A stretch of 64,000 nucleotides of DNA from Proteles cristata cristata (Eukaryota; Chordata; Mammalia; Carnivora; Hyaenidae): NCBI GenBank assembly GCA_017311185.1, contig JAESUZ010001754.1:186001-250000 (forward strand). The letters run 5' to 3'. The notes below the pieces were generated by a model. It was not told the DNA's origin. It did not search any database and saw only the letters and a program-made list of their open reading frames with translations. Shown piece by piece: positions 1-12,806 of this stretch. The translations under genes and the position numbers were made by a program. How positions within the stretch are numbered: the stretch's first letter is position 1; every line of letters starts with the position of its first letter.

Positions 1-1003
1 TTTGAAAAGGAAGGGAGTAAGCACAGGAGCACGCTGGAGAGGAAACCTCATGAACCGAGACCCCAGGAGAGAGCCTGAGACGATAACTTGCTGTCCCCAA
101 CCTCCGTGCCGACCAAGTCACTTGGTGGCCGTTCTCTCCATATCTTTCCTTTTCACTCAAGACCATGTTCCTGTTTTCACCGAGAAAGCGACCCAAAAAG
201 GATTGTGGTCACTTTCTTATCGGGCCTGTGGTGGGGGTGGAGGACCCACGTCAGACCCCTCCCCAGCTCCTGTGGCCCCAAGCCACTTCTCCAGGGAGGA
301 CACCCCAGTCCCACGAGAGGCCACCCCTGGGCACCTCTCAAACTCTGAGCTAGATGGAGGAACGTGTCCTGAGCAGTGGGCCCAACAGAAGCCAGGTAGC
401 ATGGTCCCAGGAGTGAGCACTGGAGAGGGAGTCCAGAGGCCATGCATATAGTCTTTATCTTTCTGAACCTCAGTCTCTTCAACGTCCACATACCAGGACC
501 ACACACAGGGGATGTGAATGTCCTCACAGGCCGTAAACCATAACCAATGGGATCCTTCCAGTGGGGGCAAACCTCTGTCCCTTTTCCACCCTGTGTCCCA
601 GCCCTTGACACAGGGCCTGGTGCCCGTGACGGGCTCATAAACGCCAGCTGGATTAATGGGTTGGTGAATGAATGCTTGAGAGTCTGGACACATCATTCAG
701 CTCAACAATTCAATCCAACATGGTATCACTAAGGCCCTACTATGGGCCAGGAGCTGGGTGGGAAAATCACAGATAACAAGACGCGATTTCCTACCCTTCA
801 GAGCTTGTGGTATAAGAGCAGAGCCACCTGTTGTCAGGGCTCGGCTCGTGTGTGTCTTCCTGAGTATCCTCTGCCTGCTGACCTTGAATCTCAACCCTAG
901 GCCACTGCTCTGCGTCTGTGGTGGCGGAACTCTAGGGCAGCCCCACGATCCTTCCTCCTGGAGTTCACACTCTTGTGTGATCCCCTCCCCCTGAGGGTGG
1001 ATA
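1..1003. other. Intergenic, mostly unique sequence
   Basis: No gene is supported. The open frames have no recognisable protein content. Parts around 580-760 resemble worn MIR/L2-type sequence but are too diverged to call. Confidence 0.5.
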
Positions 1004-1021
1004 GGGCTACGATTTGCTTCT

Positions 1022-1265
1022 TTTTTTTTTTTTTTAAAGAAACTCCTTTTTTTTTTTTTAATGTTTAATTTATTTCTAGGAGAGAGAGAGACAGCGTGAG
1101 CAGGGGAGGGTCAGAGAGAGAGGGAGTCACAGACTGAAACAGGCTCCAGGCTCTGAGCTGGCAGTCAGCACAGAGCCCGACGCGGGGCTCGAACCCACGA
1201 ACCGCGAGATCATGACCTAAGCGAAAGTCCGACGCTTAACCGACTAAGCCACCCAGGCGCCCCAT
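1022..1265 (-). mobile_element. Felid tRNA-derived SINE, young subtype
   Basis: Complementary copy with a poly(T) start, TTTCTAGGAGAGAG body and a GCGCCCC end. Flanked by an 18-bp duplication (1004-1021 and 1266-1283, one mismatch). Carries the TAAGCGAAAGTC and GACTAAGCC variants of the young subtype. Confidence 0.9.
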
Positions 1266-1647
1266 GGGCTACGGTTTGCTTCTAACCAACCGACTGTGGC
1301 AAATGTGCCAAGGTGTGTATGTGACCACGCGTACGTGACTCCATTACACACAGCCTTCTGGTGAGGAGGCTCCGTCCTTGCTGACTTTGACAAGGCAGAG
1401 AGTCAGGCTGGGGGAGGAACCAAGGGAAGCTTCCTGGGGACAAGTAGTAGAGAAACGAGGCACTTGGTCTGAAAACAGCAAGGAACTGAATTCTGCCAGC
1501 AATTGTGGGAACTTTGAAGTGGACTCTTCCCCACTCAAGGCCAGGATGAGACTGTAGCTCCAGCCAATATTTTGTCACCTTGTGAGACCTTGGGCTGCTA
1601 TTGAAGCCATGCCCATACTCCTGACCCATAGAAACGGTAAGTTCATA

Positions 1648-1951
1648 ATGTGTGTGTGTGTTTAAATTGTAATTTATTTTTGAGAGAGAAAGGCAGAGCG
1701 CAAGTGGAGAAGGGGCAGAGAGAGGGAGACACAGAATCCGAAGCAGGCTCCAGGATCCAAGCTGTCAGCACGGAGCCCGATGCGGGGCTTGAACTCGTGA
1801 GCCATGAGATCATGACCTGTGCTGAAGTCAGATGCTTAACTGACTGAGCTACCCAGGCGCCCCAATGTATGTGAATGTGTGTTTTTAAAGGAATTGTTTT
1901 TTGGTCTTGAAGTTGGATGCTTAACCAACTGAGCCACCCAGGTGCCCCAAT

Positions 1952-2001
<50 letters not shown>

Positions 2002-2440
2002 ATTTCTAGGAGAGAGAGAGACAGCGTGAGCAGGGGAGGGTCAGAGAGAGAGGGAGTCACAGACTCTGAAACAGGCTCCAAGCTCTGAGCTGGCAGTCAG
2101 CACAGAGCCCGACGCAGGGCTCGAACCCACGAACTGCGAGATCATAACCCAAGCGAAAGTCGGACGCTTAACCGACTAAGCCACCCAGGTACCCCTATGT
2201 GTGTGTGTTTAAAAGGAATTGTTTTTTTGCTCTTTTTCTAAGCATTTATTTCATTTTAGAGAGAGAAAGACAGAGAGTGCAACTAGGAGAGGGGTAGAGA
2301 GAGATGAAGACCCAGAATCGAAGCAGGTTCCAGGCTCTGAGCTCAGTGCAGAGCCTGATGCGGGGCTTGAACACATGAACTGTGAGACTGTGATCTGAGC
2401 CGCAGTCGGTGCTTAACCATCTAAGCCACCCAGGCACCCC
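1648..2440 (-). mobile_element. SINE cluster with repeated spacer
   Basis: Complementary SINE copies lie at 1660-1863, 1907-1948 (head fragment only), 2000-2195 (young subtype) and 2231-2440. A TG-rich spacer with AAAGGAATTGTTTTTT occurs before the second and fourth copies, with a looser version before the first. This suggests tandem duplication of a spacer-plus-SINE segment. Confidence 0.8.
1954..1999. repeat. (TG)n microsatellite
   Basis: About 23 uninterrupted TG units directly before the young SINE at 2000. Confidence 0.95.
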
Positions 2441-2639
2441 ATAAATGTGCGTTGTGTTGTGTTATGTCAGTTTGTGAGTTTGTGTTATATGATGCAGCAG
2501 TACATCCTTCTTTCCTCCTGAAATGCCCTCTTCTTATTCCCCCAGGGGAAGCCGGCGCATGTTGCTTTTTCCCTTCACAGAATCCCCTTCTTCATCCCCT
2601 GATAACCCAACCCAGTTTCCTTGGGGGGAGCCATCTCCA

Positions 2640-3060
2640 TCTCACTGTTGGTCATGAGGTTGGCTCCAGAGTATGAAAAATGACCCTGAATCCAGGCAAT
2701 CAGAATCCTCCATTTGTGTGCCCATAGGCAATAGGTTCAAGGACAAACATGTGTCCCAAGATGGTGGATTTGGAGTTCGCTCTAGACTTTACTGAGTTCG
2801 CTACACTGATACTTTAGCTTTGGGGACAATTGGTGTCACTGTGCAGAAAGGACCCACTTTGGGATGGACCCACTAGGAGGAAAACAGAGATGGATGGAGA
2901 CAAAGCCTTCATGATCTTGCTCACTTGAGCACCTGGATCCAGCCATGCCTGAAACTGGTCATCCACCCCTGGACATTCCACTCATGTGAGTCAATCAATT
3001 GTATCTTGTTATTTCTTTAAGCCAACTGAGTCGGGTCCCTGTCACTTGCAAAAGAGAACG
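2640..3060 (+). mobile_element. Ancient interspersed repeat, possibly LTR-derived
   Basis: The stretch resembles old mammalian LTR-type repeats (CTGGATCCAGCCATGCCTGA, then a CAATCAATT region followed by TTTAAGCCAACTGAGT). Class assignment is from memory of pattern only. Confidence 0.35.
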
Positions 3061-3246
3061 TCTCAATGAATACACTCATCTTTACAGGTGAAATTCAGTA
3101 ACTTCCCTCAAGAAAGCCTTCCCTACCCACACCAAATGGCTTCTGCCTGCTACACCACTCTCCCAACTTTGTCTTTGATTTTATTCTCTCCCATTGTTCT
3201 TTAGTATCTTGAATGTGAGCTGTGATACTCGAGCAAGATTGGAGTA

Positions 3247-3371
3247 CTTTACTTATTTAAAAATTGTATGGGTGGGGGAGCGTGGGGAGCAGAGCCACAG
3301 GGAGGGAGGGAGAATCCTAAGCAGGCTCTGTGCTGTCAGATCCAAACAAACAAACAAACAAACAAACAAAC
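3247..3371 (-). repeat. Truncated SINE followed by (CAAA)n
   Basis: A partial complementary SINE (TTATTTAAAAATTG through GCAGGCTCTGTGCTGTCAGA) runs into about seven CAAA units at 3342-3371. Confidence 0.7.
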
Positions 3372-6300
3372 GAAGGCACGGATTCTTTTGGATCAAAAAG
3401 CAAGGTGGTAGAGAAGTGGCCAAAAGGAATGAGGTTCACCACCCTGCACTGGGCCCCTAGATGTGCCAGGAACTTTCAAATAGGCTGTCCCAGCAATTCC
3501 TCAGAGCTACACAGCCTTCCCACCCCAGACACACAGAAAACCCAGAAAAGGTCTGCGAGGTCCAGGTATCCTGGGTGCTTTGTCTGGGCCTCTTTCTCGA
3601 ACTCTCGCACTTACCATTTTGTCTCTGGGGGGTCTAACTTGCTCCCCCTCTCCTGTTTCTCTGGCGCTTTTCTCTTGCTTCTTTTTCTGTGCATCTGACC
3701 CTCTCTCTTCTGCTACTTTCTGTCTCTGGCTCTCTCTCCCATCTCCCACTGCCTCTCTCCCCTTTGCCCGTCCTTCCTCCTCTCCCTGCCTCCCCCCTCC
3801 TTTCCCTGCCTTCTCATCTCCCTGGAGTTCAAGCAAGGACCCAGCTGGCCTCTGGGAGACGCAAGCTTCCCAGGGGCCCAGCAGGAAGTGCAGTTTCCCC
3901 TCTGACCCGTCCGCTGGCCGTCGGGGACACAGCTTCCCTCCCACTCTGTCCGCCCGGGCAGCCTGTGCCAGATAGAGTATCCCACTCTTGAGGAGCTCTG
4001 AGAACAGCCTCTCCCGGGGGGGGTGGGGGTGGGGGGGGTAGAGGGTAGGGTGCTGGTCTGTGGCCTGGAGAGCAGGAAAGGGGACCCCCGTGTTCGCTGT
4101 TCCTGGGCTTTGGAGTGCCAGCTGCAAAGGTGGGGGGGGAGGTGGAGAGAAGTGTCAAAGGCCACAGTCCAATCCCTTTCCGGAAAGACAGAAGGACACA
4201 GGGCAAGGAGCTGAGGGCTGGGGACTGGCAAGAACTGAAGTTTGCTGGGGGGGGGGAGAGCCAGGGGCTTCCTGGGCAGCCCGGAGGATAAGAACCACCC
4301 CCCAAGGATTTACACGACCATTCCTCCATTTTTACATCCACCGGGCAACGCTTTGGAGAAAAAATGTGGCACCCAGGGGTCAGAGCCAGAGGCCTGATTT
4401 CTGGTTCCATGTCCACCCTGCTGCATGCGTGACCTTGGACATGTCACGTGACCCCTCCCAGCCGGTTTCATCTTGAATGAAATGGGTGTAAAAGGCCTGC
4501 TTACTGCAGAGACACAGAGGATGGGGGACTAAAGACCCAGGAGACAGGAAAGGACCAGCCCTGGACCAGGAGCCCGGCTTCAAACCACACACATGGATTA
4601 TCTCACAGCTGCGGGGGTCGCAAGTCCAGTCCTGACCTCCCTGCATAGCGGCTAGGTGTCCGCAGGGCTCTGTTCCTTCTGGAGGCTCTGGGGGGAAGGC
4701 TTTTCTTTGCCTCCTTCCAAGTTTTGGAGGCTGCTCACACCCCTTGGCTTGCGGCCCTTCCCTCCACCTTCTCTGACCAGCATCCACTGCAACAACAATT
4801 AGGATGTCTCCCTCTCAGTTAAGGGATTGTTGCACTGGGTAACCCAGGATAATCTCCCTGTTTTAAGGTCAACTCAGGAGCCACCTTAACTCATCTGCCA
4901 CTTGAATTTCCCTTTGCAGGCAGCCCAACTATTTACAGGTTCCAGGGATGGGAATATCCTAATGACCATCTTAGGGGGCCGTTTTTCTGTTTACCATGGG
5001 GTTTAACATGCCCCTATCTCATTTAATCTCCCCAACAATCTTGGGGTGGGGGAGGGTGTTAGTGTTGTTAACCCATTTTACAGATAAGGAGACTGAGGTC
5101 AAGATCACGCCAACATGGAGTCAGTGCTCTGGAGGGACATGCAGAGGATTTAGATGTGAGCTCTACCTTCTTGGGGATTTTTAATCTAGGGGAGTGGAGG
5201 GGGCAGGGCGCACCATACCCCAAAGCAGAGAGGGGAGTGGAGGGAGAGACAGGGGAAGAGGAGGGAGGAATGACTTCTTGGGGACTGATTAGGATGTGCT
5301 ACATGAGGATGTGCCAGGGTCCTTAGTGCTAACTTACTGCCGTCGGAGGGCTTTGGAAGTGGGCTAATCCTGTGGTTTCCGATATATTTATTAGTAGCAA
5401 AACTTTTCTCCAAGCAAACTCTCCCTGGAAGCCCAATAGACAGGACATAATGGAGTGGAAACTCCTCACTCTGGCCTCTGAGGTCCCTCCTGACCTGGCC
5501 CGTGCCGACCTGTCCAGCCTCCCGTCTTCCCAGTGTTCCACAGTCTCGGGAGACAGAGGTTGTTTTCCTAAAGTAGTTAAGGAGTTCGCTTCCCCTTCTG
5601 GGCCTTTCTTTCTCCTCCCCCCTCCCGTGAGGCGGTGTACCTACTGTTTACCAGCAGGACTCTGAAGTCCCAAAACTAGCCCCTGCACGTATCTGCTGTG
5701 TGGCCTTGGACAAGTTCCTTGCCCTCTCTGGGCTTCAGCCATCTCATCTGTGACATAAGCGTGTGATCAGAGTCTAGTTGTAAGGTTACTGAGGAGTGAA
5801 TACCAGCTCACATCGCTGGCTCCCCAGGGCACAGTCTCCAAGCGCCCTATTCACCACGCAGGTGTGGCCCCTCACGGAGACCTCAGATGCCCTACATGTC
5901 GCCCCCCTGTCCTGTCCTGCTCTCCCTCCGCCAAGAAGAAATCCGTACGGAGAGTCTCCTGGGGAGACTCCCAGGAATCAGGCAGGGCCCTCCTCTGGGG
6001 AGCTCTGAAGACAGGAGCCCAGCCTTCAGGGCGGGAAGCCCCAGGAATTTGTTCTCCTACATTCCTGCCCCCGGGGCCTAAGGAGTGGGGCGTCAGCCCA
6101 CTGGCCCGCAGACGGGACTGTGCAGATGTACGTGGCTGTGGGACAGCGCGTCCGCGGGCGCTGGCAGCCGCAGGAGCTGGGAGCCCGCGAGGGGTGTCTG
6201 CGCTCAGACTTAATTTTGCTCCTCTGGGCCGCTGCCCCTGGGCTAAGGGAAAGGAATGGCCCGGCCTCTTGACTCAGGAATGTGGAGCGTTTCTTAGCCC

Positions 6301-7600
6301 CACTGAGAAGGAAGGGGTCAAGGCCTCCTATCCCAGGCTCTGGAAGGATCCAAATTGTTTGCTAAAACCACAGTCCAGGAGAGGTCTGAGGGGAAATGGA
6401 GGTCTCCACCCGGGGCAGATATCCTGGCTCTGATTACCCTACGGGGAGGAGGGGCCTGCCCTTAAAAAGGCAAGTTATGGGGGGCGGGGGGGGGGAAGGC
6501 AGGGACAGAGCTCGCCCTCCCAGGGCCGCAGTGGCTACCGAGGGGTGTGGATGAGGCATGTGGGTGGGCTGCCCCCCTTCCCTCCCATTCTCTGTTCTCA
6601 GATCTTCTTTGTCAAATGCCTCATCTAGGGGCCCCTGTTGGCCAGGCCTGGTCTCCTCTTATTTGCTCAGTGACTATTAGGAGCCAGACACTGCGCTTGC
6701 CAGCACCCCGGGGAGGGGGAGGCAGTGCGTCCCAGGAGGGAAGGGTCTGCGCCTTACCTCCTGCTGCATCCCCAGGCCCCGGGGTGGCTGCACAGCTTGG
6801 CCTTTCTCTCCCAGCCCCCAGTGTAGGCCTGCTTGCTCCCCGAGACCTTGACCTCCACCCAGCTCTGTACCAGGCCTTGTTCTTCCCTCCCCCCCCCATT
6901 CCTCAGCTCTGCTGCCCCACCCCCCAGCCCCCAACTCCTGTGTTTGCTTAGCTCCCGTTGGCCTCGGATGCAACTAGAGAAAGGGAACCAGTAGGACACA
7001 TATATATTAATTAGTTGACCGATTACAAGGAACTCACAATCGATTGATTGCAAGGCTTATGCAATGGTAGGAGCTGGCTAGGCAAGTCCGAAATCTGCAA
7101 GGCAGGCCGTCGGGAAGGGCAGGGGTGACTTGACGTTTCCCCATCTCCGGAGCCTGAACTCACCCACACCTGTGGAAGTTCCTTTTGCCCATTTAAGGTA
7201 ATGTATTCACAGGTGTCCGGGATTAGGATGTGGCCTTCACCGGGAGGCCAGTATTCTGCTCACCACAGCCCCCTGGCCCCACCCACAAGGCCACCTGCCC
7301 ATTCCTTCCTGATCTCAGTTTTCTAGGTGGTCAACATACTGGCCTGAGCCTGGGCTGGGGCCTGGGGCCACAGAGGCAGCTGTCAGAAACCGAGGCAGCC
7401 TCAGAAATAGATGGTTGTGGTTCTGGGGACTTGGTAGGGGCAGGCTCTGAGAGGGGTGGAGGGGAAGTCTGCGTAGGGATGAGTGTCTTGTGTGGGGGTT
7501 GGTGGGGACACTTCTGGGCCACAGTTAGGAACGGTATGCTCTCTGCAGTCACATTCACTGTGGCCTTCCTGTGAGGAAGAGAGGGAATCATGATGTACAT
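3372..7600. other. Intergenic with worn mammalian repeats
   Basis: No gene is supported. There is a pyrimidine-rich tract at 3650-3830 and a G-rich tract at 4016-4050. MIR-like stretches lie at 5050-5115 and 5690-5815. MLT1-like sequence in complementary orientation lies at 4590-5000 (ending TTACAGGTTCCAGGGAT) and 7150-7267. The remainder is GC-rich unique sequence whose long open frames look like chance. Confidence 0.5.
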
Positions 7601-7607
7601 ATCACGA

Positions 7608-7665
7608 TTATACATATATATATATATATATATATCATGATTTTATATATATGTATATATTCCCC
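7608..7665. repeat. Alternating AT tract
   Basis: Long TA alternation with two TCATGATT/TATATATG interruptions. Prone to form hairpins and variable in length. Confidence 0.85.
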
Positions 7666-7693
7666 CCACTGGGGGCTCAGAATCACGTTATAT

Positions 7694-7935
7694 ATATATA
7701 TTTTTTTGTATAATTTTTTAAAAAGCTTTATTTATTTCTAGGAGAGAGAGAGAGAGAGACAGCGTGAGCAGGGGAGGGTCAGAGAGAAAGGGAGTCACAG
7801 ACTCCGAAACAGTCTCCAGGCCCCGAGCTGGCAGTCAGCACAGAGCCCGACGCGGGGCTCGAACCCACGAACCGCGAGATCATGACCTAAGCGAAAGTCG
7901 GACGCTTAACCGACTAAGCCACCCAGGCGCCCCCG
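7694..7935 (-). mobile_element. Felid SINE, young subtype
   Basis: Full-length complementary copy with a perfect 14-bp target-site duplication, GAATCACGTTATAT at 7680-7693 and 7936-7949. It carries the young-subtype variants. Confidence 0.95.
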
Positions 7936-8039
7936 GAATCACGTTATATTAAAACACAGATCTGCTAGGGAGTGGAATGCACAATTCACAAGGTTTCTTA
8001 AGAAAACAATGGAGGCTGGAAGGAATGGGCCGCTGGTTC

Positions 8040-8400
8040 AGGTCTCTGACCCGCCTTCCCCTCCCGCCGCCCGCCCGCTTCCCGCTTCTGCTCCCTGAGG
8101 GCGGCGGCTGTCCTGGGCGCTGTACTGGGTGTGAGAGGCCGGCGGGGCGGAGCTGGGGCCGGACTAGGTCCCGGGCTGCGTGCTCCGTCATGCATCCCCC
8201 AGACCTGGGAGGGGAGAGGCCCAGCCAGCTTCCCCCGGCCCGGCGGCCGCGCACCTGAGCACGGGGCGGGGCCGAGTGAGGCCTAGGCCCCGCCCCTCGC
8301 CTCCTCCCCCTCCCGCCCCCGCCCTCCCTCCTTCTGCAAGTCTCCGGTCTCCGTCTCACCTTCCTGAGCGCTCTCTCTCTCTGACTGCGAAGTGCTAAGA
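8040..8400. promoter_or_regulatory. Orphan CpG island A
   Basis: Dense in CpG and GC boxes, sharply different from the flanks. It contains a perfect 11-bp inverted repeat, GGGGCGGGGCC at 8263-8273 and its complement at 8286-8296, that is, two facing Sp1-type sites 12 bp apart. No gene is recognised on either side. Open frames crossing it have Pro/Arg/Gly-rich chance composition. It may be a promoter of a non-coding RNA or a distal element. Confidence 0.6.
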
Positions 8401-8689
8401 GAGAGCCGGGTGGCCTGGAAAAGCAGACCCTGGGGGGCAAAGCCAGGCTCCGACCCCTGAAGCTGAGCGACAGGACAGGGGGCAAGTCTCCTTTCCTCTC
8501 CGGTCAGATTAGGGTAACTCCCTGCCCTCCTTCCTGACCAAGGGCCACAGGCTTGGGGAAAATCCTGCCCTTGGTGACAAAGCCCCAGCTACTTAACCTC
8601 CTGCTGCAATCAGTCACATCCGCAGCCCTTGGAGAAAAATCTCCAGGAAAGCGGCGACGGTGCCTTCCCTTCCTCCGTGTCCCCAGTGT

Positions 8690-8890
8690 TTCATACAGCG
8701 TCTAGCCTAAGGTGGGGACACAGTAAGTACCCCCTTTCTTCCTTCCAACAATGCACATTAATCTCCAGGGAGGTGGGCAGGCCTGAGGCTGAGACTTAGG
8801 CATGACTGTCTTCACTTTATGGCTGAGGAAAGGGAGACTCAGAGACGATAAGTGACTTGCCCAAGGTCACACAGCAGGTAACTACTAGTA
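8690..8890. mobile_element. L2 fragment then MIR
   Basis: L2-like 3' sequence (about 8690-8750) is followed by a MIR core at 8800-8885 recognised by TGACTTGCCCAAGGTCACAC. Both are old, non-coding mammalian repeats. Confidence 0.7.
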
Positions 8891-9243
8891 AGTGAAGTAC
8901 CCAGTTCTTCCACCTGACTTTTCCCACTTGACCACAGCGTCAAAGCGTGGAAGTAATAGAGGCAAGGAAGGGGAGGTAGCCAGACCGCAGGGGGTAAGCC
9001 TGGAGAAACAGGCCCGGGCAGGCTCATGGCCATCATCAAAGGTCAAGCAAGGGACCAGTGAGAGTTTGGCCTTCATCTTGTGGGCCCTTGTAAAACCAAA
9101 GTGGCCTCAGGGAGAGGGCTTGTCCCCACGTACTCTCGTTTTCTCACTGTTTTTTGTACCAAAAAAATGGCACAAATACATTGATGAGTGTTCACAGTCC
9201 CAATGTAAAGGGTTTGAGCCTCAGAGTCAAATATATCTGGGTT

Positions 9244-9458
9244 GGGGCGCCTGGGTGGCTCAGTCGGTTAAGCAGCTGACTTCGGCTCAGGCCATGATCT
9301 CGCAGTTCCTGGGTTCGAGCCCTGCGTCCGGCTCTGCGCTGACAGCTCAGAGCCTGGAACTTGCTTCAGATTCTGTGTCTCCCTCGCTCTCTGTCCCTCC
9401 CCCACGCACGCTCTGTCTCTTTCTCAAAAATAAATAAAACATTAAAACAATTAAAACC
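9244..9458 (+). mobile_element. Felid SINE
   Basis: Sense copy from GGGGCGCCTGGGTGGCTCAG to an A-rich tail; target-site duplication ATATCTGGGTT at 9233-9243 and 9459-9469. Confidence 0.93.
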
Positions 9459-9469
9459 ATATCTGGGTT

Positions 9470-11130
9470 AAAACCCTAGCACTGCCACTTCGTGGTTGGG
9501 GGATCTTGGCGACTGATGAAATTACTTACCTTTTCTGGGCCTTAGTGTCCAGCTGGGTGAACAGTACTGCTCTGACTCCTCACGCCTGGCTACTATGGGG
9601 CTCAAAAGGGACAAGCTGGTTGAACACCCGGCACAGTAGGTACCTGACAGTGATAGCCATTATTATTAATATTATCATTATTACCATTAGCCAGGTGTTG
9701 TGGGGATCAGGCCCATACTGGAAATTCTCCCTGTGGGGGAGCAGGGCTCAGCAGTGCTCTGTGAACGAGGAGCCCTTGGTCTCTGGCTCCCTGAGTGTCT
9801 GTGCATGTTCCAAAAGCTTAGGCTTACAATTCACGACCCCCACAAGTATACCACACCGAGCAGCATGAGAAAAAAACCAGCTGGGGGAGACGGGAATGGC
9901 CGAGCCCCATTCCGCCCTGACTGGCTGTGTGATCGTGTGTGAGTCATTTCCCTCTCTGGGCCTCAGACAAGTGGAGGTGGATCAGATGATTCAAAGAGGC
10001 TTTCATTTCTTATCTTGGTAAGGGAGACTGGAGATGAAAATCTAGCGCGGGACCCAAAGGCCAGGGAGTGGATGCCCACCAGGTCCCAGATTCCTGGTTT
10101 CCAAAGACTTAATTGTAAGGAATCTTCATGAAATACAGCGAGATTTGGCAAATGAAACCATGGGATTCCTGGTTAAATGTGAATTTCAGATTAGAAAACA
10201 AATAGGGTGGTTGTTGTTTCTTTTAGTATAAGTATGTCCCAAATGTTGCATAAGACAAACTTATACTAAAGTGATTTGTTCTTTCTCTGAAGATCCAATA
10301 ATTCAAATCCAGCTGAGCCTCCGGCACTTTATGTAACAACCCTAAACACAGACGAGTGTTAAAAAAAAACAAACGAGGAAGTTTTTTGTGTGTCAATATG
10401 AAATCCTTTCAAGGCCACGTGAAGGAATAAAGGAAAGTGTGGCTGACATGCGTCCCTGTATGAGAAAGGGAAGAAAAGACCAGAATGCAGAAGCCACTGG
10501 AAAACACAGGCCTTCTGGCTGGGTGGCAGGAAGGGGAAGATGACTTTTCACTGTGTCCCCTTTGTACCTTTTGAATTCTGCACCATGTGAATTTTTTATC
10601 GAGGCCAAAAAAAAAAAAAAAAAAAAAAAGAAACCATAATAATAATAATAAATAAATGAGTAACATAATCGGGCAGTTTTGCCCTGACTCTGCTCCCCAC
10701 ACCCTTAACCTCGTGCATTCTAGAAATACTCCAGGGCTTCTGGTACCCTTATCAAAATTCCTCTCGGCCTTTGGACTCGTCGCAGCCTGTCGGCAGCACC
10801 CCCAGCGTGCAGGGGAGGGGTGAGTCACGGCCACCCCCGGCCAGCTGTTTGCCATCTGCAGGCCTTCCTGAGGCAGACCCCCTTCCAGCTGTGTCCCCCA
10901 TCCCTGCAAAGACTCTGGCCTCTCTCTTCATCTCTCTCCCCTTAGACCATAATCCCAGTGAATTCAATCCCCCATTTATTGGGTGTGCCAGGCACGGTTC
11001 TAGGAATGAATCTGAAAGGGGGCGGGGGTGACTGGAGCCAGGGGAAAAGGGTGAGAGGCGCAATGGTAGGCATGTGGCATCTGGGAAGGCTTCCTGGAGG
11101 AGATGGCACCTCGAAAGAAAAGGACTCTCC
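9470..11130. other. Intergenic, no gene seen
   Basis: Unique sequence, with a poly(A) run at 10608-10629 followed by AAT units. No coding or RNA gene could be supported. Confidence 0.5.
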
Positions 11131-11131
11131 T

Positions 11132-11330
11132 GGGGGCGTCTGGGCGGCTCCGTCGGTCAGGTGTCTCACTCTTGATTTCGGCTCAGGTCATGCTCTCACG
11201 GTTCGTGGGTTTGAGCCCCACATCAGGCTCCATGAGGACAGTGCAGAGCCTGCTTGCGGTCCGTCTCCCTCTCTCTCTGCCCCTCACCTGCTTGCTCTCG
11301 CTCTCTCTCTCTCTCTCTCTCAAAATAACA
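11132..11330 (+). mobile_element. Felid SINE, diverged
   Basis: Sense copy with head GGGGGCGTCTGGGCGGCTCC and a (CT)n tail region. More mutated than the young copies. Confidence 0.85.
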
Positions 11331-12649
11331 GGGCAAAGCCAAGGGCTTTGGGGATTTATCAGCAGGTCTTTCCTGAGCACGATAGGACGCAGAGCTCAGT
11401 GCTAAGTGCAAGGTTGAAGGAAGCACGAGGAGGCTCAAACACAGGGCCCTTCCCCCGAAGAACAGTCACGCGGGGGAGAGCACCGCGCATCTCTCACGAG
11501 GCTGTGGGAGCACCTCAGCTGGCTGTCCTGCGTTGCCGCATCCCGGAGGACAGGCATGGCTGCTAAGGGATCCAGGGGATGGTAACTGAGCAAGGGTGGG
11601 TTCCGGGCCTTTGCATATCCTGTTCATCCTCCAGGCAAGGCCACAGACCCAGAGAGGGACAGGGAACCAGGCAGGTCACACAGTGAGTCAGCTGCGAAGC
11701 CAGGACCAGACCCTGGGCTCCTGACTGCCAGCGCAGGGCGCTCTACGCAACCAGAGCTCAGGGCTCAGGCTGGCATCAGAGAAGCCTTCCAGAAGCAGGG
11801 ATGGTAGGCACTGTGACCCCGGCCATTCCTCTGGCAGGTGACATGGATGTGTGGGCACAAGGAGTTGTCCCAGGAAGGGGCCTGCCTACTTTGTAAGGTG
11901 TGACAACTCTGCCCGGTTGGGCCCAGCTCACGGCAGCCTACCAGAACACTCTAGAGAGGAAAGGGTGCCCTGATTCAAGTTATCTCCATGGAATTCCATG
12001 CAGGAATCATGCCCGTTTCCAGGAAAGAAAATGATAGCGTAGGGAATGAAATGATTTACCCAAGGTCACGAGGCGGTGCTGACCATGACCTAGCCATAGC
12101 AGTGCCCTGTGCTGTTCCCAGAAGACCATTCTGCCTGCACTTGGGAAGTCCGTAGCCCTCCCACCCAAACACACACGGTTCCTCCAGACAGGCCCAGCCC
12201 AGTGAAATCCCACCATGAACTCTCTTCCTTCCTGGTTACCACAGGCAGCCCCTGAAAAGGAGCATGTAAACCCCGATGGCACTATCAGTCATTTACACTC
12301 GAGTATAAGTTATCAGCATCTGAGACTGGAACTGAACGCAGGGCCCTGCCCAAAATAACATACAACAGGCAAAGAGAGAGAGGTCCCTGGGCTTGGGCTG
12401 TGCCCTGGGAGCGGCTGGGTGAAGCTTTCCCTGGAGCACCTTGGGCGTGGGGTGGTCCAGGGCCACTGTGAGGGTGGAGGTGTACGGTGATGTAGAAAGA
12501 GCACCAGCTCCGCTCAGGTTCTGACCTGCGCTCTACCTCCTCCTACCTGCATGGGCTGATCCTCCCACTCACCTCCCTGAGCCGCAACCACACCTGTGCC
12601 GCGGGGCTACCTTGTATCCACCTTGCAGGTGTGGGTACTTGAAATGCTC
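11331..12649. other. Intergenic with a MIR-like stretch
   Basis: A MIR-like segment lies at about 11620-11765 (GGTCACACAGTGAGTCAGCT). Otherwise unique; no gene supported. Confidence 0.5.
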
Positions 12650-12755
12650 CAGCCCAGGGTTCTCAAACTTAAGGAGGCATTGGAATCCTTTGCGGGGCCC
12701 CCAAAAACCCAGAGTACACGGCCCCACCCCAGACTTTCTGCTTTAGTCTGGGCCG

Positions 12756-12806
<51 letters not shown>

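Noticed and set aside
1836..2081. Frame encoding a run of His-Thr pairs
   Set aside because: Simple translation of the (TG)n microsatellite and flanking SINE.
3507..4127. 206-codon minus-strand frame
   Set aside because: Arises from a pyrimidine-rich tract read in complement, giving charged low-complexity residues only.
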